Positions 39,805-51,587 of a DNA stretch of 64,000 bases are shown here, one piece after another (within the stretch, counting starts at the first letter, position 1; every line of letters starts with the position of its first letter). The translations under genes were made by a program, and so were the position numbers. The notes under the pieces were generated by a model. It made no database searches. It was not told where the DNA came from and was given only the letters and a program-made list of their open reading frames with translations. This stretch comes from Diplonema japonicum (Eukaryota; Euglenozoa; Diplonemea; Diplonemida; Diplonemidae), in NCBI GenBank assembly GCA_964019335.1, contig OZ025664.1, positions 558,001-622,000 on the forward strand, given 5' to 3'.

Positions 39805-42800
39805 ATGAAGCGGCGACCGGGGGCAACGAGTGCCACGAACCTGAGTAGGGATGAGCTACGTGTGCTGAACAGAATAGACCTCCAACACGAGGTAACTGTG
39901 ACACGAAAAGGAGTCATGCAGCGGTACACTGTATCTATCAACCAAGAGAGTGTGTACTTTCATGGTATTGGGCACGATGGGTTCACTTTGCATATAAGAG
40001 ACGTCAGTGAAGCGGTGCTTAACCACAGCAACGGCGCTTTGCGACTGGAGGGCACAGGGGTGGAGGTGAACTGCGATGACCACGCGACGAAGAGTGCCAT
40101 CAGGAGGATTGTGCTGACCTTCTCCGAGATGCTTCACGAGCAGCAGGAAATTTCTTTCAGCAGTCTTCCCAGCCTGCAAAGCACTAAGCAGCCGCTGTAC
40201 AACGAAGGGGTTGCACCACCAAGAAAATCACCCCTTCCTGCTACATCGACTCTGACACCCTCTCTTAACGAGCATAAACCGTTCATAGACAAAACCACGC
40301 TTCCTGCCTCATACGCGGCCACCACGCAGCCCATCGCAGCTGGCACAGCAGACATCAGTAACCGCAGCTTCAAGCCCCGCCAAAACCACACCCTTCGCGA
40401 CCCTTCAAGGAGCCCCTCTGCGGAAAAGACTGTCGTTGTCTCTGAAGAACCTGCCTACAAATCTAAGAGCAGGGAAGGCCTCAAGCGGGACACTACCTGG
40501 AGCCCGCCTGCCCCTGCCTCCCCCATCGCTGCAACGGGGGGAGGCCCTGGCAGGGTGCGGTCCGACATTCCACATCCCAACAGCAAGCAAGCCATCGATA
40601 GACAACTGCAGCCACCACAACCACGTTATGAGCCGCAGTCACTCTTCAGCACGCAGCCACAGTCACAGCTACCACGATCACTGCCTCAACCACTGCCTCC
40701 CCGTTCGGAGTCCCCTCAAATACGCAGCGACGCGGACCACTTGTATGGGGTGCGCAATCCTGTTTTTGAAGCCGAACCAACGGGCCAGTCTGAACCCACT
40801 CCCACAGGGGCAAGGGAGATCTCCTTGTACCCTCCTTCCACACAGACTTCGATACCTTCTTCTTCTCTTGCCCCGCCTTCTCAACAGCCTTTCAATCAGT
40901 TTGGCCCTAGTGTGGTACCCATTAGGATGGTGGACCTAGTGCAAGAACCCCCAACCGAAAAGGGAAAACTGATAATGCTCCTCTCAGAAGATGACACAGG
41001 CAGGAAGCTTGTCGCCTTCTACAACGGGCACCCTGAGGTCGAGCTGTGCGTGGAGACGTGGGTCACGCAAGATCTGAAACCTGCCGCTGGGGTAGGGAAG
41101 ACTCAGCATTCACAGTACAACGCTGAAGTGTTCTGCATGGTCGTGCAACCGGGTGAAACGAAAGAGTTTGTTGTAGGGGCAATGAAGAGCGACCCACAGC
41201 CGGGATGGAGGACACAGCCGCTATCAGAAGCAAGCTACTCGAAGAGGAAAAAGGAGCGCGAGAAGCAGGTCTTCGATGATTACCAAACACTGCAGCAGCT
41301 AGTGGACTCTGACGACGGAGAGCAGAAAGTGTTGGAAGTCGCTATTGCGAAGAACATACCTTTTGTGGACCTGTGGTTCCTTCCCCAGCAGTCGAGTCTA
41401 GCGAAGAGCCATGAGGGCCCAGGACCCAGCGACGTAGACGCGTGGGGGAGGTCATCTATATTCCTGCCACCTGGACGGACACCGCGGTTACTGTGCTCTC
41501 AGCCAGCGCCAAACGACATCGACATGGGCGTTGCAGGCAACGCATGGTTCCCGTGCTGCTTGAGTGCCATCGCGGAGTTCCCCACACGCCACCTTAAGCA
41601 CAACATCATCGAGTCCATCTTCTCGAAGCACAAGCAGGAGTACAGCGACCACAATGCCTACCGTGTCGTCCTCGCACGCGATGGTTGGTGGCGCGACGTT
41701 ATCGTAGATGACTTTATCCCGCTGCTGCGGTACCCAAAGAAGTCACTACTGGACACCCCTGCCTACTGCCACAACATATCCCAACAACAGGAGATGTGGG
41801 CATGCATTGTGGAGAAGGCTTATGCGAAGCTTTGCGGTAGCTACACGTCTATCAGCACAGGATACTACCATGAAGGGCTGATGGATCTCACAGGAATGCC
41901 TGCAGAGAGGATAAAATGGAACGAAACTAAGGACAGCACCTTGTTCGATGACCTTCTGAGGTGGGGCAAGGAAGACACGCTGGTGCTGCTGCAGACACCA
42001 AACGCGGACAACAACGAAGAGAAGGAGAGAATGTACGAGACGAACGGGCTGATATTGGGGCACGCTTACGTGGTGTTACAGGTGGTCATCGTTGATGGGC
42101 ACAAACTAGTGAGACTGCGGAACCCATGGCCCAGCAGCGGGAAGTGGCAAGGGAGATGGTCCGATGACTCTCAATCGTGGGAAAAGTGCAAGAATGTGAG
42201 GTCAGCGGTAGGGCATACTGGAAGCGACGGCACCATGTGGATGTCATGGCCTGAGATAACCGATTGGTTTGTGAACGGCTCGGTGTGCTACCTCCTGCCG
42301 CATGCAGGTGAAGTCCGTCTGGCGCTGCCTTTCAAACCCGGCTCGCCCGCCTTCGTGATAGAGCTGAAGGTGAAGACTCCTGTGAAAGCCTTCCTCTGCG
42401 TACACAGCAAGGACCAACGTAGCAAACCATCGCCGCAACCTTACGGGTGCATGAATGTGACGGTTCTGCAGTGCGATTCACCTGACGGATCAGCTAAGTG
42501 GGAACGAGCGCGCGAGGACTACGAGTGGGGCACGAAAGATTTCATGGGGAGCTACGAATTTGTACCTGAGGTATGCTGACTCGACCAACCCCGCTAACCA
42601 CTGACGACAGGACGGGACGTATCTTATTTGTGTGCATGATTACGACGGCGGTGCTGAAGGGGGAAGGATCCAAGAGGACTTGGTATGCAAATTGTGTAAC
42701 ATGTTCGTTCAACTTTCAAACACAGGTTGTGACTTTACATTACCAGCCCTTGAGACCCGACGGCCCTTCGGTTGAGGGCACTCTATCCCTCAAGGTAGGC

Positions 42801-42982
42801 ATTGCGAAATTACAATAACATCAACACAGACCGCCAGCCCTGTCCTCGAAGGCATTCAGTTCAATCCAGTTTACGTTAAGAACGCGCTTCACTCTGTCGA
42901 AGCCTATGCGCAGGTTCGCAGGAATGTCGCCTCGCAGTCCCAGCCTACTCAGCACCAGCTCATCTCATCGATACAGTTGTGA
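39805..42982 (+). CDS. Calpain-like protein with the catalytic Cys replaced by Ala
   Basis: Calpains are calcium-linked cysteine proteases. Four exons (39805-42570, 42611-42682, 42726-42794, 42830-42982) give 1019 residues. A PH-like N-terminal region (about 10-110) and a long Pro/Ser-rich linker precede a calpain core (about 540-830). The active-site motif, normally 'G-D-C-W-F', is GNAWF, so Ala580 replaces the nucleophile. His753 (ILGHAYVV) and Asn773 (RLRNPWP) are kept, as is WQGRWSDDSQSWEKC. A C2-like domain III follows and runs through the three 3' introns (40, 43 and 35 nt), with YLICVHDYDGG in exon 2. The protein is probably proteolytically inactive, like many protist calpain-like proteins. 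Confidence 0.88.
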
Positions 42983-43120
42983 AGTTAGAATTAAAACCTT
43001 TATCCCGATAGATAGAAAAAGTATTTTTTTGTGCATTGTACACTTTTTAGATCCAAGGTCATTCGGTAACTGCTTATCTTTATTCCGCGCAAACAAAGCA
43101 AGTATCACAGCAGGTGCAGC

Positions 43121-44662
43121 ATGAGGGTGCAGTTGATATCACCCGCTGTCGCAGACACCACGTCGAGGGGTTATTATGAACGTAGTGCAGAATTAAGGGC
43201 GAGACCGCCCCCCATGACCCCTTTAAGCCCCCGTTTACAAGTTTTAAGTGACACAGCCGTATCTCCCAGGGCGAGTGCCTTGATGACCCCCACGCCTACG
43301 AGGTACTACAGAGACAGTCTGGCAGAGGGTATCGAGGAGCAAGTCGCTTACCTGAAGAAGGAGAATGAGGCGCTGATCGAGCGGCTTTCTCACGTGTCCG
43401 ATATTACGAAGCAGCATGACATACTTGTGGACGAAAGGCGTGAGATGGAGCACACGTATCACAGACAGGTGAGCCAGACCAACGACCTTGAGCGTTCTAG
43501 AGACTCGCTTGTGTTTGAACTGGAAAGGCGAACGGAGAGATGCACCCACCTTGAGGAAGAGGTCACCAGGCAGCACAGCACTGCGAAAAGGCTCGAGACA
43601 GAGATCGACAACCTCGACAAGCACCTGCTCGAGGAGCGCGAGATCAACAAACGACAGGCTTTTCAACTAAAAGAGTTGCAACGCGAGCTCAACAGAGCAG
43701 TTGACGATCTGCACCACATGCACAGCAGGGTGAAGGCTGCCTCACCCGAACCTGACCATGCACAGGAACTCAAGAAGGCCCTCCTCGTCAACGACCAGTT
43801 GAAGCTCGAACTCGAGCAGTCCGCAAGAGACAAGGCTGCGGCGGACGCGAAGGTACGAGAATTGACTCGTGAACTAGCAGAATTAAACAGACACAAGGGG
43901 AAGTTCGATTCCATTCTTGCAGATGCTGAGAAGAAAATAGACGAGGGCGCTGCCATGGCCATTGAGAACCAGGTGTTGAAAGCATGTATAAAAGAGCTGG
44001 AGGACGATGGCGAGAAGAAGACAAAGGACATCGCGAACACTCTCACAGCAGATGCGGCGAAGGAAGCGCTTATCCAGAGGCTGCAGGTGGACTTGAAGGT
44101 GGCGCAGGAGGCACTTGCCGACTTGGAACAATCCTTCCACGGCAGTAGCAGTAATGCAAACACGTTGAAAACAGAGCTCAGTGAAGCACTGCAAGGCATG
44201 ACGCGGTACGAGAAGGAACTGAAGAGCGCGTTAGAGGCAAAGCATGACCTTGTCATTGAAGTGGAGAACATGAAGTATGAAATAAACAGGCTGCAAGGTG
44301 AGAAGGAGGCAGCTATGTCGCAAACAAAGAAGATGCTGCTGACAGCGGAAGAAGAAGACATGAAACGGCAACAGGCGGAACGAGACTTGCGGGACATGCA
44401 CATCCACACACAGTCGAGGCAGTCCCTGAATAACGCGAAGGAGTGGGAGGCTGTGAGGGCAGTGCTTGAGAAAAGGCTGTCCTCGTGGGCGCAGGATAAC
44501 GAAGCGCTGCAACACCAGCTGACGCTAGTAAGAAGGGAGCGCGACACAGCGAAAGATGCGCTGCTTGCGTTGCAACAAGAGATGTCGACGCAGCGGTCTA
44601 TAGAAAGATCGCACAAGCAGTACACTCTCACTGACAGATGGCAGCAGCGCCCTTTGATGTAA
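43121..44662 (+). CDS. Long coiled-coil protein
   Basis: The 513-residue protein has a Pro/Ser/Thr-rich head (about 1-70) and then nearly continuous coiled coil to about residue 500, rich in Glu, Lys, Arg, Leu and Ala in heptads (for example EEQVAYLKKENEALIERLSH and LDKHLLEEREINKRQAFQLK). Short breaks occur near residue 205 (AASPEPD) and 345 (GSSSN). Such proteins are structural parts of cytoskeleton, centrosome or cilium, and no more specific family is evident. Single exon; ATG 43121 follows the calpain-like gene by 138 bp. Confidence 0.75.
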   Translation: MRVQLISPAVADTTSRGYYERSAELRARPPPMTPLSPRLQVLSDTAVSPRASALMTPTPTRYYRDSLAEGIEEQVAYLKKENEALIERLSHVSDITKQHDILVDERREMEHTYHRQVSQTNDLERSRDSLVFELERRTERCTHLEEEVTRQHSTAKRLETEIDNLDKHLLEEREINKRQAFQLKELQRELNRAVDDLHHMHSRVKAASPEPDHAQELKKALLVNDQLKLELEQSARDKAAADAKVRELTRELAELNRHKGKFDSILADAEKKIDEGAAMAIENQVLKACIKELEDDGEKKTKDIANTLTADAAKEALIQRLQVDLKVAQEALADLEQSFHGSSSNANTLKTELSEALQGMTRYEKELKSALEAKHDLVIEVENMKYEINRLQGEKEAAMSQTKKMLLTAEEEDMKRQQAERDLRDMHIHTQSRQSLNNAKEWEAVRAVLEKRLSSWAQDNEALQHQLTLVRRERDTAKDALLALQQEMSTQRSIERSHKQYTLTDRWQQRPLM

Positions 44663-44751
44663 AACCAGTTTAGATTTGTTGTTCAGTTTTCTTCTTTTTT
44701 TTAAAAAAGAAATCTAGCAATCCTAACGTGTCCACATACATTCAGGGAACC

Positions 44752-45330
44752 ATGAGTATGGAGCTCGCCACCACAGCGTCAACGATGCTGGTCCGGCAGC
44801 GAGCCGCCCTTTGGGCGGTGTGGGGTTTCTTGGGGTTGGCTGGTGGTGCCATAGTCGTGAAGGGGTTCAGTACACCGCAAGAAAGAAGAAAGAGAAAGAA
44901 ACCAAGAAGCAAGCTGAGCAGCATGCCTAGCAACGGGGAGATCCATCTGGCACCAAGGCAGGCAAAAAAGCCTCCTGGAAAAATGGTGAAAGGGAAGGAA
45001 AAACAACAGGTGGAAGAAAAGAAAAAGGTGACAAGTAAAAAACGAGAAGCGAAAAAGAAAAAGGAGGAGGAAGAGGAGGAGGAGAAGGAAGAGGAGGACT
45101 TCGGATCGAGGAAAGAAGACGGATCGTACAACTTCAGTGAGAAGTGCTCCGTTGACGTAGGCTTCATCAATTCAGCGCTTAAAAGCGCAGGACTGGACCT
45201 CCCTGACCGTACTCTTGTGGACGAAACCGACCCTTCTAGCTTGGACTTTGGGACCCCCCGTCCTGCCCGAGAATGCCAGCCTCCCTCCTTTGACGAACTC
45301 ATGAACAAATGTCTCGACAGCACTGCTTAA
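44752..45330 (+). CDS. Single-pass membrane protein with Lys/Glu-rich tail
   Basis: The first ATG in frame (44752) gives 192 residues. Residues 12-33 form a hydrophobic helix (LVRQRAALWAVWGFLGLAGG), suitable as a membrane anchor. A long basic then acidic region follows, with a run of nine or so Glu after a Lys block. The last 60 residues are more complex (KCSVDVGFINSALKSAGLDL and QPPSFDELMNKCLDST) and could be a binding domain. I do not recognise it. The anchor near the N-terminus without a clear cleavage site suggests a cytosolic tail. Confidence 0.6.
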   Translation: MSMELATTASTMLVRQRAALWAVWGFLGLAGGAIVVKGFSTPQERRKRKKPRSKLSSMPSNGEIHLAPRQAKKPPGKMVKGKEKQQVEEKKKVTSKKREAKKKKEEEEEEEKEEEDFGSRKEDGSYNFSEKCSVDVGFINSALKSAGLDLPDRTLVDETDPSSLDFGTPRPARECQPPSFDELMNKCLDSTA

Positions 45331-45588
45331 GACTCGGAACAAATACCCTTGTATTTGTTTTGACCCGTGCGAGGACAAGTAAAGAACGAAGGAGTGAAGA
45401 AAGAAGGGTAGTGAAAAAAAAGGGGGGTGGAAAAGGAAAAGGACGAGTGCTTGTTGGCCTGTCTTAAACCGTTACCCCCTCCACCCCCCCCCCCCCCCCC
45501 TCTTCTATTTCCCGTTCCTTTTTATTATTATTATCAGAATAGTGTTTTTAACCCCTTCAACTATACTAGGCTAGGGGGGTAGCATGCA
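45331..45588. other. Intergenic spacer with a C15-18 run
   Basis: Short spacer with a C run near 45483-45500 and T-rich DNA. No gene is seen. Confidence 0.6.
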
Positions 45589-48542
45589 ATGTTGTCCTTT
45601 AAGCATGCATTGTCGGTTGAGCAAACAAGCAGAGGTGACGAGAAGCAGCGGAAGTGTACAGTGGTAGGTGTGGAGAAGGATGGGATCGTTTTGGTGGCGC
45701 GAGACGACTTTGACGAAAAAGGGTGTTATAGAACGTGTTTAGACATTTACGATATGAGGACAAGCGGGAGGAGACCGAAATCAGAGTACGTGGGGAGCAA
45801 GGAGGCACCGACACGGATAATGGCTGCCTCTGTCAATGTTGACAAGTCGTTGATCGCTTATACAACACAAAAAGAAAAGAAGCGGAACAATGACCCTGTC
45901 ACGGAGTACGACTGTTCCATAGGCCGCGGGGGCAAGTTCTACGCCATCAAGTCCCCGCCTACCGCACGCCAACAGTTCTCCCGAGTGCAGTTTGTTCACT
46001 TTGATATTAAATCTTCCAAGTCAGCATACCTCCACATGATAGACAAGGAACGGATAGACCTCTTCTCCATTACGCAGGACAGCAAAAAGGCCCTCACAGG
46101 ACAAGCGGACAGAATTTACGGCATTGCTGAGCAGCATATTTGGAGTCAGTTTATGCCTCATAACAACACTTTATATGTACTCGGAATCAAACAAAAAAAG
46201 CAAGGTGATGTGGAGTGCTCTCTGAAGTGCTACGGGTTCAGGGGTGTTGGCCACAAACCTGACATCCTTGAAGAACACATCTTCAAGATGAAGCTTTCCC
46301 CTTCTTCTCTCTCGCTTCCTTCTCTCTACTACAACCAGCCATGGGTGAACGGGGGTGCAAACCCCGACAGGACGCTCAAGCTCCAGATCGTCAACGCTGT
46401 CGAAAAACGGCGAAAAGGCGACGATCGGCACCAGATCCTCGTGCTCACCCACCAGCAGCTGGACAACAGCAGCCCGCACATGAAGCTCGGGATCTACTGT
46501 CTCATCACCAGGCACCACATGAACCTCACGATCAAGCCTGCAGCATCTCTCCCCCCTGTCTGTCCTTGCACGCCTATTTTTGTAGGCGCTTTGAAAAAGA
46601 GGATTCTCGTAGTGTACCTCCCAGGGTACTTCACGTACCTCATTGATGTGCAGCACAAGGGCAGACCGCCGAAGATACTGTTGAGCACGGTCGACCCTGA
46701 CATGACCCTGCCGCCAAGCCAGCAGGATACGGAATCTGACATGCTGACGCCGCAGGCTCTGCAGCAGCTTGAGAGGACGCCGCCCATCGACTTCGATGCG
46801 TGTGATGGAATGTCCTTTGAAACGTCGACCTATGGCTCCCCGCGCACTAACATGGGCATTGCACCGTTAGGGTCTCGTGCAGGGTCAAGCCCAACATCTT
46901 CCACCCCGGCGACACCTTTGCCCTCTAGAATGGTGCCCCCTCCCCAATCCCCTGCCTTTACTAGTTCCACCCAGAACTCCCCTGCCCCCCAGCCCTCGTC
47001 TGCCCCTGTCGCAGTCAACACCCAGCTCAACCCTACCTCTCCCTTGGTCGCCTCCGTCATCACCACGCAAGGTCTCATGCTTGTCGACCTCCACACCTGC
47101 ACCTTCTACACCTACTCCCTCAACGAAGAGATGTTCAAAACATGGTTCCTAAAGAGGACTGACGCGGCCAACCTCCCTTTGATGATGCACTTTTTGTTGT
47201 CCCACTTGCCCGATCTGTCTTCTTTGGGTCTCACCCCTTTGGGGGTGGTCAAGTCACTCCCCCCCACGATGCTGACACCGAACTTCTTCAAGGAGTACCT
47301 GCTGGGCGTGTCGTATGCGAGGATGCGGGACTACTACAAAGGTGACAGCGATGGGATGGACCTGGTGGATTTGATGCCGAAGAGCATACTGGGGACGACC
47401 TCAGGAGTGGCGGAGGGGTGCAAGATGGGAGCGTCGCGGCAAGCGTTTTCACTTATAACCGGACTGGAGAGGACGTTACAGCTGCCGGTGGGGATCAACT
47501 GGGAAGGGGTGGGCGAGCATCAGGTCGTGAACGGGAAAGCGCTGGACACGGCGTCGTCGAACGGCAGCCAGCAGAGCAGCGGTTTTTTCGCGTCGATCAA
47601 GGACAAGCTGTCGGGGGGGAACAGCAACGCGGGGAAGGGTTGCATGCGTCTCGAGAAGTCCGTCCAGGACGCTATGATGACTGCATTAACCGACGGCCTC
47701 ACCGAGCAGCTAATGCGCGGCGGCTCACGCATGGAGGCCAAGGGAGACCCGACACCACAACTGTGGAACCCCGTCCCGAGGAACAAAGCCGTGGCGTTTG
47801 TAAAGGAGTACAAAGAAGAGCTTAAAAAGATGGTGAAGGAGCTCGTCACCGTATTGGTGAAAACGTTCCAGTACACCTCAGGCGGGCAGGAAGCCTACGA
47901 TGCATACAGCGTACTGTTGGCAGTGACAGTGGCTCTTGAAGAGCTGTCCATGCCGCGGCCGGACATTCTCAACACGGAGTTTACCATAGCTGCGTACCAC
48001 GCGAACTCGCGGAAAGGGTTCCTTCAGCTTGTGAAACGTGGTGGCGTGCACCTCTCTGCCGATCTTATCGATACGTTAAGAGGAGAGGACATAAAACTGC
48101 AGCCTGTTCGGGGTAAAAACCTCCCAGAAGCAGACCAGGCGTTCTTCTTCCAGCTAATCCTGATGCTGGACACTATGGAGCGTCGCATCGACCGTGTTGA
48201 AGTAGATGAGCTTTGCGAACACTTCTTACTCCAATACTACCAAGCCCAGATGGGCAAGGATAAACCTAAAAAGGGAAGCAAGAACCTTTACTCGACCACA
48301 GCTCAACCTAAACAAGAAGACAGCGACCCGACTACTAACTTCATGCCGTTTGAGACATTGCGGCCAGGGTATGGGTTTTTTTCTTTTTTTTTTCCAAAAT
48401 TTTTTAAAATACTCAAATTAACAGCTGGGATTCATCCCATGCCGGGCTTTACCTGCAGTCACATGCAGCCGAGTTCATGGCCAAGGAAATGTCCCCATTG
48501 ATATCAGTGCGAAAAGGGAAATCAGGAGAAAACGGAAATTGA
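45589..48542 (+). CDS. GSAP/pigeon-family protein
   Basis: Exons 45589-48368 and 48425-48542 (56-nt intron, phase 2) give 965 residues. The N-terminal half (about 1-370) reads as a WD-like beta structure and carries KRILVVYLPGYFTYLIDVQH, very like the 'VYLPGHFFHLLNVQH' region of animal gamma-secretase-activating protein (GSAP, pigeon). The C-terminal half is helical (DAYSVLLAVTVALEELSMPR and ADQAFFFQLILMLDTMERRI), as in GSAP. Residues 400-480 are a Pro/Ser/Thr-rich linker. GSAP was reported to modulate gamma-secretase and its protist role is unknown. Assignment rests on remembered sequence similarity and length. The C-terminal exon adds WDSSHAGLYLQSHAAEF. Confidence 0.65.
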
Positions 48543-49691
48543 AGAAGAAAAAAAAAAAAAACAAAAACAAAAACAAGAAAGAAAAAAAAAGAGGGATGGG
48601 GAGAAAGGGAGGTAAAAGGGGGACCTTTTTTGTTGTTGTTGCTACTTTTGGTAGCATTCTGACGTTTTTTTTTTTCCTTTTTTTTTCTTCCTTCTTTCTT
48701 TTGGGTTTGTGGGTTGCGAAGGGACGCCACCAACACTCCTTTTATCTCTTTTTAAATCTATTTCCTTTTTTTTTTATTCGCGTCCCCTGCTACCTACTTT
48801 CTTTCCATTCGAAACAAAAACAAAAAAGTGTGTGCCGATTGTTTGATTTTTTTATTTTCACTTTGCTTTCTTGTCCCCCCCCCCCCCTCACTTGCAAGCC
48901 TCATTCATCTCACCGGTTGGCTTGTCTACTTGTTTTTTTTTTTTTCCTTTAGATTTTTTTTAGTACCCCATTTGTGAACCTAATTAACAACCTGATTATG
49001 CAAAATATTGTGAAGAGGATGTTGATGCCACAAAACAAAAAAGAAAAGAAACGCCATATTTATATTTCTCGCCCCCTCCCCCTCCCCTCTTCTTTATGAG
49101 CTACAGCCTACAGCCGGTGGATCCCTTTTTTTTTTTTTTTTTTTTTTTTTTTCCTTGTTTCTTACCGGACCTCAAGAAACAAACAAAATTCAAATAGCTT
49201 GAATCTGTATAAGGGAATGGGATAAAGGCAAAAGCGTGTTTCTTGGTTTTTTGTTTGTTTTTTGAATTTTTTGTTTGTTTTGTTTTCTCTCATCAGAGCT
49301 ACTCTGCAATGACTATGCAGAAACCAAAGAGAGGAGGTGGCATGAGAGTTCGAAAAAGAAACCGAAAAAACTCTTATTTTCTGTCTTTTTTTTTTTTTTC
49401 TATACTTATTTTGTTGTTGACTGTAGTTCATGCGTATGTTGTAATCCGAGTGAATAGAGGAAGAAAGAAGAAGGAAAAAAGAAAAGGGAGGGTGGGGATA
49501 AAATAACCCTCCGTTTCTCCGTCTTTCCATTGGCTTTTTAAAGATTATTTTTACTTCCCCACCCCACCCCCCCCACCAACCCCTTTTTTTTCTACGGTTT
49601 CTTCATTAGGTTCAGGAAAAAAAAAAAGAAAAAAAAACGAAAAATAAATAAACAAAAATTGGTATTCTCCTTAAGCACTGCCCATCATTCC
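48543..49691. other. 1.15-kb intergenic spacer
   Basis: Many A and T runs (T27 near 49126-49152) and C tracts. No exon or RNA gene is recognised. Confidence 0.6.
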
Positions 49692-50985
49692 CACCACAGA
49701 TTAACGATACACACAACTCACCATGTGGAAGGACATCGGAGTGACAATGCTGGTGGCGTGCGTGACTGGGGTAACTGGACACGGGTACGTGAAGAGCCCG
49801 CCGTCGCGAGGGTACGCGTGCAACCAGAAGATGAACAGCGGGTGTGGGGCGGTGCAGTACGAACCGCAGAGTGTGGAGGGGCCGGACAGGTACCCCGCGT
49901 CGGGACCTCCTGACGGGGCGCTGGCCTCTGCGGGGAGCGGAACATGGTCGCCGCTGAACGAGCAGTCGTCAACGAGGTGGGCGAAGACGGCGGCGTCTGC
50001 TGGGCTGACCGAGTTCACCTGGCAGTTCACAGCGAACCACGTGACCCTGGACTGGAGGTACTACATCACGAAGGACGGGTGGAACCCGGAGGCTCCTCTT
50101 GGGAGGGACTCGTTCGAGGACAGCCCCTTCTGTGCCGAGGCGGGAGGGATGGTGAAGCCCCCCATGGTCACGACCCACTCCTGCACCCTCCCCTCCAAGA
50201 TCGGCTACCACGTCGTCATGGCCATCTGGGATGTCGGTGACACTGCCGCCAGCTTCTACAACGCTGTCGACCTTGACTTTGGTGGTGGTAATGGTAATGG
50301 TGGTGGTGGCAACGGGAATGGGAACGGGAACGGGAACAACGACCCCAAGACACCTGTCCCTACCCCGGCTCCCACACCGATGCCCCCTACTCCTCCTGTC
50401 CCGACACCCCGCACCCCGGCTCCCACTCCGGCTCCCACACCGTCGCCCCCCACCGGCGGGAGCAACAACTGCCAGATGATGATCCCCATGTGGGGCGGCT
50501 GCTTGCACGCCCCCACGTGCTGCTCGGGTGGAGCCTCGTGCTACCAGCAGAGCAAGTGGTACGCGCAGTGCTTGAAGAACAACCATCTCGGATACAAGAT
50601 TGGCTAAGCGCTGTTCCTTTCTGCTGCTGCAAAGAAAAACAACAACAACAAAGGAAAAAGAGGCTCTCTTTCCTTCCTCCCAACTTCTACTTTCATTTAT
50701 GTTCCATTATTCTGTGCCTGCGGTACTCGTGAGTTTTATCTATTAACACAATATCTTATTCCATTATGGCTGAAAACCTCTTCTCCATGTTTTATTGCGA
50801 CCCTTGTTGAGAGACGTATGGTCTCTTGTCGCCAGCTTCCCTCCGCATTATAACCTCTTCTGCTTCCGTCTTGGACTTGGTCCGGACGAAGCCGAGGAGT
50901 GATCCCATTTTTTTTTGTTTAAGGGCGTCCTATGAAACATTTTTACTTTTATAGCTCGTCTTTCCCCCGTTCTTGTTTTACTTCC
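49692..50985 (+). repeat. 1.3-kb dispersed duplication, copy 2
   Basis: This is the second copy of the block at 7834-9140. At its right border the 18-nt sequence CGAGGAGTGATCCCATTT, present inside the block at 50893-50910, is repeated at 50985-51002. Confidence 0.95.
49723..50607 (+). CDS. Secreted AA10-type LPMO with CBM1-like domain, copy 2
   Basis: This gene encodes 294 residues and differs from copy 1 only in residue 3 (Lys for Arg) and in a Gly-Asn linker shorter by four residues. The signal peptide, the mature N-terminal His20, His106 and the CBM1-like Cys residues are all identical, so both copies should be active secreted enzymes. The upstream sequence is unique beyond about 30 bp from the ATG, so the copies probably have different promoters while sharing the proximal 5' leader and the 3' flank. 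It lies between the GSAP-like gene and a four-helix membrane protein. Confidence 0.9.
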   Translation: MWKDIGVTMLVACVTGVTGHGYVKSPPSRGYACNQKMNSGCGAVQYEPQSVEGPDRYPASGPPDGALASAGSGTWSPLNEQSSTRWAKTAASAGLTEFTWQFTANHVTLDWRYYITKDGWNPEAPLGRDSFEDSPFCAEAGGMVKPPMVTTHSCTLPSKIGYHVVMAIWDVGDTAASFYNAVDLDFGGGNGNGGGGNGNGNGNGNNDPKTPVPTPAPTPMPPTPPVPTPRTPAPTPAPTPSPPTGGSNNCQMMIPMWGGCLHAPTCCSGGASCYQQSKWYAQCLKNNHLGYKIG

Positions 50986-51113
50986 GAGGAGTGATCCCAT
51001 TTCTTACTTGTTCTGGTTTCCCCCTATTGTCCTCTCTTGTTTCCTTTTCTTTTCCCCTCTTTCGCCAGCATGCCGCACACACATGAACACAGCACAGGGA
51101 CAGGTATGCAGCC
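50608..51113. other. Duplicated 3' flank and spacer
   Basis: Duplicated sequence runs to 50985, then a short unique T/C-rich stretch leads to the next ATG at 51114. No gene is seen. Confidence 0.6.
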
Positions 51114-51587
51114 ATGTCATACACGGAGAGAGATCACTTGCAGCTGTTCTGTATTTTTATGATTGCGATCATTGGGATAGAAATGGTGTTCTTTGGTGTG
51201 AAGATGGAGCGTGTGGTCGAGAATATCTTGCAATTCGCCTTGATCGTGTCCACATTCTGCACAGTATGCATGGGGTACAATGCAACAGAGAGTAAGTCCC
51301 TCACGGGGGCAAAATGGTTCTACCAGTTCCTTGTCGTCATAGGGGTTCTTGAAGTTCTTGAGTTCTGCACTGCTATCTACCTCCGTTACGGTGCTTCACG
51401 AGACCACGGGGAGTCCTTAGACACCCTCATAGGATGGCAAGTCTTCAACCTCTTGGGCACCGTTCTCGGTGCCTTCCTAGGCAGGAGGTACTATCTTTTC
51501 CTCGACTCCCGCAAGGCACTTGCAGCGCAGCCTCGCTCGCTGACAGACGCGGAGGAGAAGCCGAATAGTTTGCTGGCAGAGCTGTGA
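51114..51587 (+). CDS. Small four-helix membrane protein
   Basis: The 157-residue product shows four hydrophobic segments: about 11-28 (LFCIFMIAIIGIEMVFFG), 36-53 (ENILQFALIVSTFCTVCM), 67-90 (WFYQFLVVIGVLEVLEFCTA) and 106-125 (GWQVFNLLGTVLGAFLG). A short hydrophilic C-terminal tail follows. Charge distribution does not decide orientation. I do not recognise the family. Single exon, ATG 51114, 128 bp after the LPMO duplication. Confidence 0.7.
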   Translation: MSYTERDHLQLFCIFMIAIIGIEMVFFGVKMERVVENILQFALIVSTFCTVCMGYNATESKSLTGAKWFYQFLVVIGVLEVLEFCTAIYLRYGASRDHGESLDTLIGWQVFNLLGTVLGAFLGRRYYLFLDSRKALAAQPRSLTDAEEKPNSLLAEL

